A stretch of DNA of 64,000 nt, taken from the NCBI RefSeq assembly GCF_042665095.1, contig NZ_JBHTBV010000009.1; one strand, 5' to 3'. Source of the stretch: Gordonibacter pamelaeae. GTDB lineage: Bacteria > Actinomycetota > Coriobacteriia > Coriobacteriales > Eggerthellaceae. Made by a program: the position numbers and the translations under genes. Below are positions 18,239 to 29,405 of the stretch, in pieces (position 1 is the first letter of the stretch; each line of letters starts with the position of its first letter). The notes beneath the pieces are model-generated. The model was not told the DNA's origin. It saw nothing but the letters and a program-made list of their open reading frames with translations, and did not search any database.

Positions 18239-18856
18239 ATGAGCGAAAAACGACTCGGCATGTTGATTGACCTTGCCCTCTGCATCGGCTGCAACGCCTG
18301 CGTGGTTGCGTGCAAGATGGAGAACGACGTGCCGCTGGGCTGCTTCAACACGTGGGTGGAGAGCTGGGATGTGGAAGACGGGGAGAGGACCCGCCGCGCC
18401 AACGTCCCCAAGCAGTGCAACCATTGCGAGAATCCCCAGTGCGTGAAGGTGTGCCCCACGGGCGCGAGCTACGTGGCGGACGACGGTACCGTGCAGATCG
18501 ACGCCGAGAAGTGCATCGGATGCAAGTACTGCCTGGCCGCATGCCCGTACCAGGCGCGCTACGCGACCGAGTCCGGCATGGCCTCGGCAGCGGACAGGTC
18601 GAAGTAGTACAGCGACGGGCTCAGGCCCAGGTCGGAGTTCAGCACCTCGCCGCTGCCGGAGGCGAGCTTCTTCGAGATGTCGCTGTCCGGGTCGTTCAGG
18701 TCGCCGAAGTAGCGGGCGCTCGTCACGCAGGTGCCCACGCAGGCCGGAAGCATTCCCTCCGTGGTGCGGTGGTGGCAGAAGGAGCACTTCCCCGCCATGC
18801 CCGTCGTGTCCGCCGTGCACCGCGGCGGCAACGTCTACAAGCCGTTCGAGGGGTGA
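18239..18856 (+). pseudogene. TtrB-like 4Fe-4S subunit, locus 2, interrupted by a 227-bp internal inversion (OFF orientation)
   Basis: As it stands the frame encodes 122 residues (stop 18605-18607), with the first three cysteine groups but not the fourth. The missing part, including CSFCHHRTTEGMLPACVGTC, is found on the opposite strand between 18575 and 18801, and the true C-terminal end resumes on the plus strand at 18802 (VSAVHRGGN, stop 18854-18856). Inverting 18575-18801 gives one open frame of 205 residues matching the paralogue at 11325. The start ATG has AAGGGGG upstream, as in copy 1. The short version, if made, would lack a cluster and probably not support electron transfer. Confidence 0.88.
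18575..18801. repeat. Invertible or inverted segment bounded by 8-bp inverted repeats
   Basis: GGCATGGC at 18575-18582 and GCCATGCC at 18794-18801 flank exactly the DNA whose orientation is wrong for the Fe-S gene. Similarity of the flanks beyond 8 bp is poor. Inversion in place keeps length and frame. No recombinase gene is in the window. Whether it switches or happened once cannot be told from one sequence. Confidence 0.85.
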
Positions 18857-18861
18857 TCCAG

Positions 18862-19743
18862 ATGGTATGGGATGGATTTGTCGCGTTTTACCTGTTCCTC
18901 GCCGGGCTCGGCGCAGGGGCTTTCGTTCTGGGGGTGCTCGCGGGCTGGGCTAAGAACCCGGCGCCGCGCATGAAGAAGATCGCATTCCTGGTCGTGCTCG
19001 TAACGGTGGCCGTCGGCACGCTGGTCCTGGTGTTCGACGCGAAAGCCGGTCTCGGCAACCCGATGCGCTTCTTCCTGCTGGTGACGAACCTCTCGTCGGT
19101 CATGGCGTGGGGCGTCATCATACTGAGCGCGTTCCTCGTCGTCGCCTTCGTCGACCTCGTCATCCTCATGGTGAAGAAGAAGACGCCGAAGGCGCTCGAT
19201 ATCGTCGGCCTGGCGCTGTCCGTTTGCGTGGCCGCCTACACCGGCGTGCTGCTGGGCGACGCGGGCGTGGCGTTCCCGCTGTGGAACATGGCCGTCCTGC
19301 CGATCCTCTTCGTGGTGTCGGCGGCTTCGACGGGTTTCGCAGCCGTGCTCCTGGTCACCCGCCTCGCGGCGCCGGACGAGGCGGCCGGCCTTCCGTTGTT
19401 GGCGAAAGCGAGCTTGGTCCTGCCTGTTCTCGAGCTTGTTTTGGTGGTTGTCCTGCTGGCGGTGACGGCGTCGGTGCAAGGCTCGGCGGCCGAAGCGGCG
19501 GCGGCTTCGGTGGGTGCCTTGGTGAGCGGCGCCTACGCCGTGCCGTTCTGGTTGGGCTTCGTCGGCATCGGCCTGGTCCTCCCGTTCTGCCTCGAGCTGC
19601 TGGGCCGCAGGAAGGCCGGCGCCGGCGAGGCAGCCGGTTCCAGCAAGGCGCTGGCCATAGCCGGCGAGCTGGGCGTGCTGGTGGGCGGCTTCATGCTGCG
19701 CTACCTGGTGATCATGGCCGCTTTGCCGGTCGTCCTGGCTTAA
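18862..19743 (+). CDS. NrfD/TtrC-like quinol-oxidising membrane subunit, locus 2
   Basis: A 293-residue membrane protein with about eight helices, very similar to the locus 1 paralogue (MVWDGFVAFYLFLAGLGAG start; GGFMLRYLVIMAA end). It starts 5 nt after the stop of the full-length Fe-S frame, with GAGGGGTGA as ribosome binding site spanning that stop. In the OFF orientation translation ends about 250 nt earlier, so any translational coupling to this gene would be lost. The gene itself is intact. Confidence 0.88.
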   Translation: MVWDGFVAFYLFLAGLGAGAFVLGVLAGWAKNPAPRMKKIAFLVVLVTVAVGTLVLVFDAKAGLGNPMRFFLLVTNLSSVMAWGVIILSAFLVVAFVDLVILMVKKKTPKALDIVGLALSVCVAAYTGVLLGDAGVAFPLWNMAVLPILFVVSAASTGFAAVLLVTRLAAPDEAAGLPLLAKASLVLPVLELVLVVVLLAVTASVQGSAAEAAAASVGALVSGAYAVPFWLGFVGIGLVLPFCLELLGRRKAGAGEAAGSSKALAIAGELGVLVGGFMLRYLVIMAALPVVLA

Positions 19744-19769
19744 CGGCCGATTGTTGAGAGGAATGTGCT

Positions 19770-20408
19770 TTGAACGACGTATCGACGTTTCATGACGAGG
19801 TCCGGCGCGTGCACGGCTGCAGCGTGCTTTTGAGCGCATGCGCCGCCGCGTTGCTCAACGAGCCGACCGAGCAGGTTGTTCAGGACGTGCGTCGCGTTGC
19901 AGAGGCGCTGGGGGATACCCGCTTCGACGGGGTCGAACCCGGCGCCCCTCTCACCCAGCGGTACTACGACCGGTTCTTCGTTTCCGCAAGCCCCTTCTTC
20001 GTGCCTTTGAGCGAAAGCAGCGTTCGCGGCGCATTCGACGAGGATGGCCGTACCGTCTACGCTTCCACCCATAGCTCGAAGGGGGACCACGCGTTTCTCT
20101 GCTACGAGGCCGCGGGCTTCGACTATCGCGCGCTGGGCGGGTTCGAGCCGGCGGTCAAGGCCCTCAAGCCCGATTCGCTCGCTTGCGAACTGGCGTTTCT
20201 CGCTGCTTTAGGCTTCCATGCCGCACAGGCGGACGACGAGGCGTGCGCCTGTGCGAGCATCAGGCTCTTCGAGGAGTTCGCTCGCGAGCACGTAGGGGCT
20301 TGGATCTCGCAAGCGGCGCGTTGCCTGGCGGCGGCGGACGACGACTTCTATGCCCGCGTCGTCGCCTTCGCGGCCGAAACCTTGCAGGCGCTGGCGGCGC
20401 GGCGCTAG
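19770..20408 (+). CDS. TorD/NarJ-family maturation chaperone, locus 2
   Basis: A 212-residue protein aligned along its length with the chaperone at 13039 (RYYDRFFVSASPFFVPLSE, FDYRALGGFEPAV, FAREHVGAWISQAARCLAA). TTG 19770 is the start, with GAGAGGA upstream; no closer ATG fits the paralogue. It should fold and proofread the adjacent selenoprotein before Tat export. It lies 26 nt after the NrfD gene and ends the operon. Confidence 0.85.
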   Translation: MNDVSTFHDEVRRVHGCSVLLSACAAALLNEPTEQVVQDVRRVAEALGDTRFDGVEPGAPLTQRYYDRFFVSASPFFVPLSESSVRGAFDEDGRTVYASTHSSKGDHAFLCYEAAGFDYRALGGFEPAVKALKPDSLACELAFLAALGFHAAQADDEACACASIRLFEEFAREHVGAWISQAARCLAAADDDFYARVVAFAAETLQALAARR

Positions 20409-20603
20409 CAGACGCAGGCTGTCCGGTCGCCCGGGCCGCCATGTGCTGAAGTTCGGTCCGGCCATGGGCAGGCGCCCCTTTGCGGGCGCGGAGCCGCCGC
20501 CCGCGCCCGCCTCCTTTTCGGAACTGCATATTTCTTGCCGAAACACCGAAAATAATGCAAACTGCGCTCATAAACCTCGCAAAAGTCGTATACTAGCCCT
20601 CGA
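20409..20603 (+). promoter_or_regulatory. Promoter region of carA leader
   Basis: After the TorD stop the sequence becomes AT-richer from about 20510. TATACT at 20589-20594 lies 10 nt before the PyrR motif, the same geometry as at pyrR. No good -35 is visible 16-18 bp upstream. No gene is seen in 20409-20603. Confidence 0.45.
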
Positions 20604-20693
20604 CCTTTAAGGCGGTACGGAGAGACCGACAAGGTGCGCAGCATAGCTTTCCCAGGATCACGTGCGCCTTTGTCCCCGACGAAGGCGTTTTTT
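20604..20693 (+). promoter_or_regulatory. PyrR-type pyrimidine attenuator upstream of carA-carB
   Basis: CGGAGAGACCGACAAGGT (20618-20635) repeats the pyrR leader motif almost letter for letter. The terminator is stronger than at pyrR: CGCCTT (20665-20670) with AAGGCG (20682-20687), supported by GTC/GAC inside, then six T (20688-20693). It should let PyrR reduce carAB when UMP is high. Confidence 0.82.
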
Positions 20694-20723
20694 CGTATAT
20701 GCTGCCCGAGCGGAAGGAAGATT

Positions 20724-22089
20724 TTGAGCGAGATTGCGAACAAGCTCTTGGAGGGCACGTCGAAGCCGGCGCCCCGGCCGGCGATGCTCGTGCTGGAGGA
20801 CGGCGCGGCGTTCCGCGGCACGTCATGCGCCGCCGAAGGCGAGGTGTACGGCGAGATCTGCTTCAACACGTCGCTCGAGGGCTACCTTGAGGTGGTGACC
20901 GACCCGTCGTACGCCGGTCAGATCGTCACCATGACGTATCCGCAGATCGGCAACTACGGCGTGAATCCCGATGACGCCCAGGCGGGCGAGCCTGCGCTGC
21001 GCGGCCTGGTGGTGCGCGATATGTGCACGGCGCCTTCGAACTGGCGCAGCGTCCTGAGCCTGCCCGACTACCTGCGCGATCACGGCGTGGTGGCCGTGGA
21101 GGGCGTGGACACCCGCGCGCTCGTGCGCCACGTGCGCGATTGCGGCGCCCAGCGTGCCGTGCTCTCCACCGTCGACGTGGACGAGGCGAGCCTTTTGCGC
21201 AAGGTGCGCGCGAGCGAGCCCCTCGTGGGGCAGAACCTCGCCGCCACGGTGTCGTGCGAGAAGCCGCACGCCGTGGGCGCAGGCGACCTGCCTGCGAGCC
21301 ATGCGTTCGCCGTCGCGCCCGCCGTTCCCGCGTGCCACCGCGTGGTCGCCTACGACTGCGGCGCGAAGCGCTCCATCCTGCAGAACCTCGTGCGCTCGGG
21401 CTGCGAGCTCACGGTCGTGCCGTGGGACACGCCGGCGGAAGAGGTGCTGGCCATGGCCCCCGACGGCGTGTTCCTGTCCAACGGTCCCGGCGACCCCGAG
21501 GCCGTGGAGGGCACCTACTCGCAGGTGGAGAAGATCTTGGGCCAGGTGCCCGTGTTCGGCATCTGCCTCGGGCACCAGATGATCGCGAAGGCCGCCGGCG
21601 CCGCCATCGAGAAGCTCAAGTTCGGCCACCGCGGCGGCAACCACCCCGTGATGAACCTGCTCACCGGCCGCGTGGAGATCACGGCGCAGAACCACGGCTT
21701 CGGCCTGGTGTTCCCGAGTCTGGGCGAGCTCGTGCCCGAGCTCTCGGGCGGCTTCAAGGGCCACGAGGACGACCTGCGCTTCTGGGCGCGCGCCGGTATC
21801 GCGCCGGTCGTGGACAACCCGCGCTTCGGCCGCATCCGCCTCACGCACGTGAACTTGAACGACGGCACGGCCGAGGGCGTCGCCTTCCTCGACATCCCCG
21901 CGTTCAGCGTGCAGTACCACCCCGAGGCCTCGCCCGGCCCTACCGACGCCCACTACCTGTTCACCGCCTTCGGCCGCCTCATGGACGGCCGCGAGGACTA
22001 CCTCGACATCGACATCGCCGCCGACCGCCTCGCCGGCTGGACCTTCGGCGAGCAGGCCGCCACCGTGGCGGGGGCGGAAGGAGGCTCCC

Positions 22090-22097
<8 letters not shown>
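20724..22097 (+). CDS. carA: Carbamoyl-phosphate synthase small (glutaminase) subunit
   Basis: A 457-residue class I glutamine amidotransferase subunit that releases ammonia from glutamine for CarB. The nucleophile cysteine is in FGICLGHQM near residue 280, and YHPEASPGP near 400 carries the catalytic His-Glu pair. The N-terminal domain has LEDGAAFRG and NTSLEGYLEV, typical of CarA. TTG 20724 is chosen for its GGAAGGAAG site; the first ATG (20784) would trim 20 residues. The protein is ~70 residues longer than E. coli CarA. It overlaps carB by 8 nt. Confidence 0.93.
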
Positions 22098-25314
<3,217 letters not shown>

Positions 25315-25323
25315 GCGTTCAAG

Positions 25324-25352
25324 GCGGGCGGCGATCCTTCGTCGCCCGCCTG
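25324..25352. terminator. Hairpin between convergent carB and mazF
   Basis: GGCGGGCGGCGA pairs with TCGCCCGCC around TCCTTCG, with one unpaired G. It has no T-tract. Its position between two convergent stops suggests a shared terminator. Confidence 0.55.
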
Positions 25353-25381
25353 TCGTCTGCCATCTGAAACGTCGCCGCCTA

Positions 25382-25714
25382 TTACAGTCCGAAGATCGAG
25401 GCAACGTACGACAGCACGAGGCCCATATCGTCCTCGCTCGCCTGCGCGAGCCGTTTGCACCTTCGATTCGACAGGTCGACCGTTCTCACCTGCTCGACGC
25501 ACACGAAACCGCGCACCTCCTCATGGTCGATGCCCACATGCAGGGGGTACCCGTTGTTCACGGAGGTGATAGGGCAGACGGCTGTTAGGCTGGAACGCGC
25601 ATTGAACGTGTTCGAGCTGACCACGAGGGCGGGACGGTACTTGTTCGGCTCATGCCCTACCGACGGCTCGAAGTCGACCGCGATGATATCGCCTTGCTCG
25701 CAGATCATCACCAT
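25382..25714 (-). CDS. mazF: MazF/PemK-family endoribonuclease toxin
   Basis: A 110-residue protein of the MazF fold. Family signatures are GDIIAVDFEPSVGHEPNKYRPALVVSS near the N-terminus and AVCPITS in the middle, followed by GFVCVEQVRTVDL, which holds the usual catalytic Thr/Arg region. MazF toxins cut single-stranded mRNA at short sites. The start ATG overlaps the end of mazE by 7 nt, so toxin and antitoxin are translationally coupled. Confidence 0.9.
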   Translation of the reverse strand: MVMICEQGDIIAVDFEPSVGHEPNKYRPALVVSSNTFNARSSLTAVCPITSVNNGYPLHVGIDHEEVRGFVCVEQVRTVDLSNRRCKRLAQASEDDMGLVLSYVASIFGL

Positions 25715-25989
25715 ATCTCCTTGCCAACCGGTTCGCCCCAGTCGATCTCGTCGCCAACGCACGGCCAATCCTCGGGCGGTTCGTACGTGCCCGTCCAACC
25801 TTCGAACAGCTCGTCGAGATCGACCGGATGCGTCGCGAACCTTCGGCGCTGCGGCTTCAGCTCGATGCCCGCAGCTCCTTCCTCGATAATCAGCTTGTCG
25901 CCGACGGACAGCCCGTATTTGTCGCACAGGCTTTTCGGAATGAGCACCCCTTGGCTATTGCCCCATTTCGTCAGAGTCGCGTATACCAT
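25708..25989 (-). CDS. mazE: MazE-family antitoxin (AbrB/SpoVT-like DNA-binding N-terminus)
   Basis: A 93-residue protein. Residues 1-45 are an AbrB-like swapped-hairpin domain (LTKWGNSQGVLIPKSLC, then GDKLIIEE), which binds the operon's own promoter. The acidic C-terminus (DELFEGWTGTYEPPEDW) is the part that blocks MazF in this family. Start ATG 25989 has AAAGGAGTG upstream. Direct repeats overlap its promoter. Confidence 0.9.
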   Translation of the reverse strand: MVYATLTKWGNSQGVLIPKSLCDKYGLSVGDKLIIEEGAAGIELKPQRRRFATHPVDLDELFEGWTGTYEPPEDWPCVGDEIDWGEPVGKEIW

Positions 25990-26003
25990 GGCACTCCTTT
26001 CAT

Positions 26004-26051
26004 GTATAAACATCGTATAAACATTATAGCATGCACTATGGGCCATGCCAA
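26004..26051 (-). promoter_or_regulatory. mazEF promoter with direct-repeat operator
   Basis: On the reverse strand TTGGCA (26051-26046) and TATAAT (26028-26023) are 17 bp apart, a near-consensus promoter. Two 10-bp direct repeats GTATAAACAT (26004-26013 and 26015-26024) follow and overlap the -10 and start site. They are the likely binding sites for MazE or MazEF autoregulation. Confidence 0.7.
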
Positions 26052-26063
26052 TCACCGCAGCGG

Positions 26064-26789
26064 TCAGCCGTCCAGGAACTCCGCGAGCAGGCGGTCGGGG
26101 TCTTCCAGGAAGCGGTGGAGGGCGTCCCATTCCATGGTCTGCTCAAGGCCCACGCGGCGCACCTCATCCTCGAACTGGTAGATGACCGCCCCCGGCGCCG
26201 AGAGCAGGATGGGGGAGTGCGTGGCCACGACCAGCTGCGAGCCCGCGTTCGCCAGCCGCAGTATCTCGGCCAGGAGCGCCACCTGCCCCAGCTGCGAGAG
26301 CCCCGTCTCGGGCTCGTCGAGCACATAGAACCCCTCGCCGCCGAAGCGGCGCGACACGAGCGCGAGGATGCCCTCGCCATGCGAGCGGGCGTGCAGCGAC
26401 CGTCCACCGAAGTAGCGACGGTCGTCCTCGAGCGCGTCCATCTCCGATATGAGGTTGAACAGCGTGTCCGAGCGCACGAGGAAGCTGTCGCGCGGCCGGC
26501 AGATGCCCCTGAGCAGGCGCACGTGGTCGCAGAGTTCGGAGTGGTCGTCGTGCACGGAGAACGTGTAGTTGCGCGAGCCGCCCTCGGGGTTGAGGCCGTA
26601 GGCGATGCCCATCGCCTCCAGCAGCGTCGACTTGCCCGTCCCGTTCTCGCCGCAGAAGAACGTGATGCGCTGGGCCAGGTCGAGCTCATGCAGGCTCGCG
26701 ATGGCCGGCACGTCGAACGGGTACGCGTCCCGGCGGGGAACGCCTGCCCAGTCGATGGCGAGCGAGGTGACGAAGACGTCGTCGCGCAT
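26064..26789 (-). CDS. Predicted ABC-type ATPase co-transcribed with mqsRA
   Basis: A 241-residue soluble ATPase. Walker A is GENGTGKST near residue 50, the signature-type stretch lies near 150-160, Walker B with catalytic Glu is FYVLDEPETGLS near 165, and the H-loop is ATHSPIL near 203. It resembles small stand-alone predicted ATPases of the SMC/RecF-like group (COG3910 type). Its ATG overlaps the mqsA stop in TGATG, so it is part of the toxin-antitoxin transcript. It could be a defence accessory or an unrelated hitch-hiker. No nuclease or TOPRIM domain is present. Confidence 0.75.
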   Translation of the reverse strand: MRDDVFVTSLAIDWAGVPRRDAYPFDVPAIASLHELDLAQRITFFCGENGTGKSTLLEAMGIAYGLNPEGGSRNYTFSVHDDHSELCDHVRLLRGICRPRDSFLVRSDTLFNLISEMDALEDDRRYFGGRSLHARSHGEGILALVSRRFGGEGFYVLDEPETGLSQLGQVALLAEILRLANAGSQLVVATHSPILLSAPGAVIYQFEDEVRRVGLEQTMEWDALHRFLEDPDRLLAEFLDG

Positions 26790-27217
26790 CAGGACGTCTG
26801 TGGCTCGTCCACGCGTTTCATCAGGTGAGCGGCCACCTCGGGGAAGTCGCGCACGACGCGCATGAGCGTGTCGGCCGTGCGGTTCTGGAACACCGAGCCC
26901 CTCTCCCAGCGCACGACCGTCTTCGGCCCCGCGCCGATGAGCTTCTCGAACTTGGCCTGCGAGAGTCCCAGGCTCTGCCGAAGCTCTCGCACCTCGTCGC
27001 CCGAGAGCAGCCCGTTGTCACGCTTGTACTGGTCGACCGCTCGCCGGTGGATATCGCCGTCCATTCCGCTCTCAAGGTAGATTTCGCCGCAGCTTGCGCA
27101 TAGGCAGTAATCAGCGTCGTCGACGATGATTTGCTCGCCCTTCACATCCCATTCGATAGGTCCATGGATGTCCATGATCTTTCCGCCGCATACTGGGCAT
27201 TTCGTCATCATCACCAT
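26789..27217 (-). CDS. mqsA: MqsA-like antitoxin (zinc-binding N-terminus, HTH C-terminus)
   Basis: A 142-residue protein. Residues ~5-50 contain two CxxC pairs (CPVCGG and CASCGE) for zinc, the toxin-binding half in MqsA. Residues ~85-140 form an Xre-type helix-turn-helix (LRQSLGLSQAKFEKLIGAG, VVRWERG) ending in a basic helix. The start overlaps the mqsR stop by 7 nt. In the family MqsA represses its own operon and neutralises MqsR. Confidence 0.85.
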   Translation of the reverse strand: MVMMTKCPVCGGKIMDIHGPIEWDVKGEQIIVDDADYCLCASCGEIYLESGMDGDIHRRAVDQYKRDNGLLSGDEVRELRQSLGLSQAKFEKLIGAGPKTVVRWERGSVFQNRTADTLMRVVRDFPEVAAHLMKRVDEPQTS

Positions 27218-27540
27218 GTATAACCCCATTCCTTGCACGACATCAGCATGACGGTGGCCACATCGCCTTCGACGATGAATTTCACGTAAAAACAACCGCA
27301 AACGCCGTCTTCGTCGTAGTCGCAGCAGTACACGTCAGCCCAAGAACCATCGTTTCGTCTCGGTTCGAGTGATTTTACGAACTCGTTGTCCTGAAGAGAA
27401 AGCATTATACGTCGCGCGAGGATTGGGCTGAAACCGTGGTTTCGCAGCCATGACGTGCCCTTCTTCGAAGCGCTGTACCGTCCTTCCCGCACCAATCGTT
27501 TCACTTCAGCGAGATCGTAACGTGGTCCTTTTCCGTTCAT
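27211..27540 (-). CDS. mqsR: MqsR-family mRNA interferase toxin
   Basis: A 109-residue protein that fits MqsR (about 98 residues in E. coli): YDLAEVKRLVREGRYSASK near the start, then FVKSL and the VYCCDY...CFYVKFIVEGD strand region, ending MLMSCKEWGYTW. MqsR is a RelE-like ribonuclease that cuts mRNA at GCU. Identification rests on gene order (toxin first), length and these blocks. The start codon lies inside a palindrome that probably is the operator. Confidence 0.75.
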   Translation of the reverse strand: MNGKGPRYDLAEVKRLVREGRYSASKKGTSWLRNHGFSPILARRIMLSLQDNEFVKSLEPRRNDGSWADVYCCDYDEDGVCGCFYVKFIVEGDVATVMLMSCKEWGYTW

Positions 27541-27592
27541 GGTAGCACCACGCTACCATCTACAGTATACGGAACGGACACGTGGAATGCAA
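27539..27592 (-). promoter_or_regulatory. mqsR promoter and palindromic operator
   Basis: On the reverse strand TTGCAT (27592-27587) and TATACT (27569-27564) have a 17-bp spacer. Immediately downstream lies ATGGTAGC-N5-GCTACCAT (27539-27559), a perfect 8-bp inverted repeat covering the expected start site and the mqsR start codon. Binding there would block both transcription and access to the start codon. Confidence 0.7.
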
Positions 27593-27820
27593 GAGGGCAA
27601 AGCATAGTCGCCACCTCCTTGTCGATCACGGCTGTCCCCGAGAGGGTTAGGAGGTCGCTCCAGCCACTACTAGAACTTATGTACGTATAATAGCATAGCG
27701 TGCTCAATAATAGAACATGTGTTTGCAAAAATTCTAGAGATGGTCTTGGTGCGAGACGTCTTCAACGGGATTTGCTACACTGACCGAGCCGCGCCACGAC
27801 GAGCCGAGGAGGCCTGCCTC
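27593..27820. other. AT-rich intergenic region without a supported gene
   Basis: Lies between the divergent mqsR and the next plus-strand gene. It is clearly AT-richer than the surroundings and contains TATAAT at 27686-27691 on the plus strand, without a matching -35. The short reverse reading frame here shows no family likeness. A promoter for the downstream gene probably resides here. Confidence 0.4.
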
Positions 27821-28381
27821 ATGGAGGAAGAGCTGACGTTTTCAACCCGCGAGAAGTTCCGCGCTTGGCTGCGCGCCCACGGCGAGGCGGGCGGGGGCGT
27901 GTGGCTCGTGTTCGGCAAACCGGGCGGACGCAAGACGCTCAAGGCGTCCGAGGCGCTGGAGGAGGCGCTCTGCTTCGGGTGGATCGACGGGCGCATGCAG
28001 CGCATCGACGACGCGTCCTACCGCAAGTACTTCGCGCCGCGCCGTGCGAAGAGCGTCTGGTCCGACAAGAACAAGGCGCTTGCGGTCGAGCTCGAGGAGC
28101 GGGGCCTCATGACCGATGCGGGCCGGCGCGCCATGGAGGCCGCCAAGCGAAACGGCTGCTGGGATGCCAAGAAGGCCCCGGACGTCACCGAGGACGACAC
28201 CGCCGCCCTCGAAGCGCTCATCGCCGGCCACGAGCCGGCGGCCTCGAACTTCCAGGCCATGTCGCCCTCGGTGCGGCGCACCTACACGCGCGCGTACTTC
28301 GACGCCAAGACCGACGCCGGCCGCGAGAAGCGCCTCGCCTGGATGCTCGACCGCCTCGACCGCAACCTCAAGCCCATGTAG
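27821..28381 (+). CDS. YdeI/OmdA-family protein
   Basis: A 186-residue soluble protein with the family features: FSTREKFRAWLRAHG at the N-terminus, then a FGWIDGRMQRIDD core, RYFAPRRAKSVWSDKNK-like basic block, and a C-terminal YFDAKTDAGREKRLAWMLDRL helix. Members are widespread and lack a firmly known biochemical role. ATG 27821 has GAGGAGG upstream. It forms no operon with neighbours and belongs to the accessory island. Confidence 0.8.
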   Translation: MEEELTFSTREKFRAWLRAHGEAGGGVWLVFGKPGGRKTLKASEALEEALCFGWIDGRMQRIDDASYRKYFAPRRAKSVWSDKNKALAVELEERGLMTDAGRRAMEAAKRNGCWDAKKAPDVTEDDTAALEALIAGHEPAASNFQAMSPSVRRTYTRAYFDAKTDAGREKRLAWMLDRLDRNLKPM

Positions 28382-28428
28382 CAGGGGCCGCGCTCGCCGT
28401 GTCATCGGCGTGCTTGGGGGTTCGGCGA

Positions 28429-28899
28429 TCAATCCTTCTTCGCTCTCGGCGGGCGGACGGACCCGCGCTTGATCCCGATGTCGAGCGCGGCCAGCGCGTC
28501 CAGCGCCTCATGGGCGGCGGCGTCCGCCTGCGCGGCGTCGAGGCCCCGTTCGTCGACGACCTCGCGCACGGCCGCCGCATAGTCGCGCCTGTGCCGCTCG
28601 TTCAGCTTGGTCCAGTTCACGTGCGCGAATCCGTCGGCCATCGCACGGTCGAAGGGCAGCCGCCCCTGCGCCATGAGCACGGCGATCACGGGGTAGCCCG
28701 CGTAGCCCTGCCAGTACGTGGCGCTGTCGTTCGACGAGTACACGGCGCCGTCCTCGCTCCATGTCACCGTGTAGGCCTTCTCGCCGTTCGACGAGGCCAC
28801 CGACGCGCGCCGCTTCTCGGCGTCGAGCGCCACGCGCCCGTCCGCCAGCGCGCTCCACGCCTCGAACACCTTCGCTAAAGGCGGCAGCTTCTCCATCAT
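28429..28899 (-). CDS. Hypothetical protein, 156 residues
   Basis: The start ATG 28899 (second ATG directly after) has AAAGGAGCG upstream, and codon use is like that of real genes. It begins MEKLPPLAKVFEAWSALAD, then a Ser/Tyr-rich strand region (YTVTWSEDGAVYSSNDSATYW is close to one continuous block), and ends with a basic RPPRAKKD. No signal peptide or membrane helix. I do not recognise the family. It is convergent with the YdeI-like gene. Confidence 0.65.
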   Translation of the reverse strand: MMEKLPPLAKVFEAWSALADGRVALDAEKRRASVASSNGEKAYTVTWSEDGAVYSSNDSATYWQGYAGYPVIAVLMAQGRLPFDRAMADGFAHVNWTKLNERHRRDYAAAVREVVDERGLDAAQADAAAHEALDALAALDIGIKRGSVRPPRAKKD

Positions 28900-29405
28900 C
28901 GCTCCTTTTCTCGCTCCTACTCGACGTATCCTGCCGAGGCAGTATACCCCGGCTTCCGAGGTGTGACGCCGAAACAGGGTCGGCATGTCGAAAACGGGTT
29001 GGTTTGGCAATGGTCAACTTTGGATAACTTCGAAGGAGAAGAAGATCATCAGGGGTTTTGCTGGCGTTTGGGTTTTGAAGCAGGATTCAGGCCATGCCGA
29101 ATTTGCCAAATCGTTCGTTTTTTGACACCTGGGCAAGAATTCGCGGGCACCGCGCGAAACCCCCCATCCCTCTACGACGACCTGCGCGACCTCATGGCGC
29201 CGCACGCGCTCTCACGGCGGCGGGGGTCGCATCAGAGCTGGAAGCGCCGGCTATCCAACGGAAACTCCGCACCTGCTCGACGCTCGTCTCGTCCACGAAA
29301 GGTCGTTTCTCTGCCGAAGGGCTTCGCTCCTAATCCTGCTTATTGCAGTATAATGCGTTCGGTTCGCAGGGGGCGGCAGGGGGAAGCGGGAAGGAGGCCG
29401 AGCAC
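28900..29405. other. 506-bp intergenic region with inverted 25-bp repeat pair
   Basis: No reading frame here has gene-like features. It contains the arms at 28987-29011 and 29102-29126 described separately and a lower GC content than genes. The stretch 29130-29340 shows nothing recognisable. The gene at 29406 has its ribosome binding site at the right end. Confidence 0.6.
28987..29126. repeat. Inverted 25-bp repeat pair, copy A
   Basis: Left arm 28987-29011 (GTCGAAAAC...GGTTTGGCAAT) and right arm 29102-29126, whose complement reads GTCAAAAAACG...TTTGGCAAA. The arms match at about 17 of 25 positions and are 90 bp apart. Both match the better conserved pair at 44137-44265. Confidence 0.6.

Noticed and set aside
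18559..18831. Reverse-strand 90-residue reading frame with CSFCHH and CVGTC as a separate ferredoxin gene
   Set aside because: It is the inverted middle piece of the plus-strand Fe-S gene and has no ribosome binding site of its own.
27537..27728. 63-residue reverse frame overlapping the mqsR promoter
   Set aside because: It covers the promoter and operator and lacks any gene-like feature.
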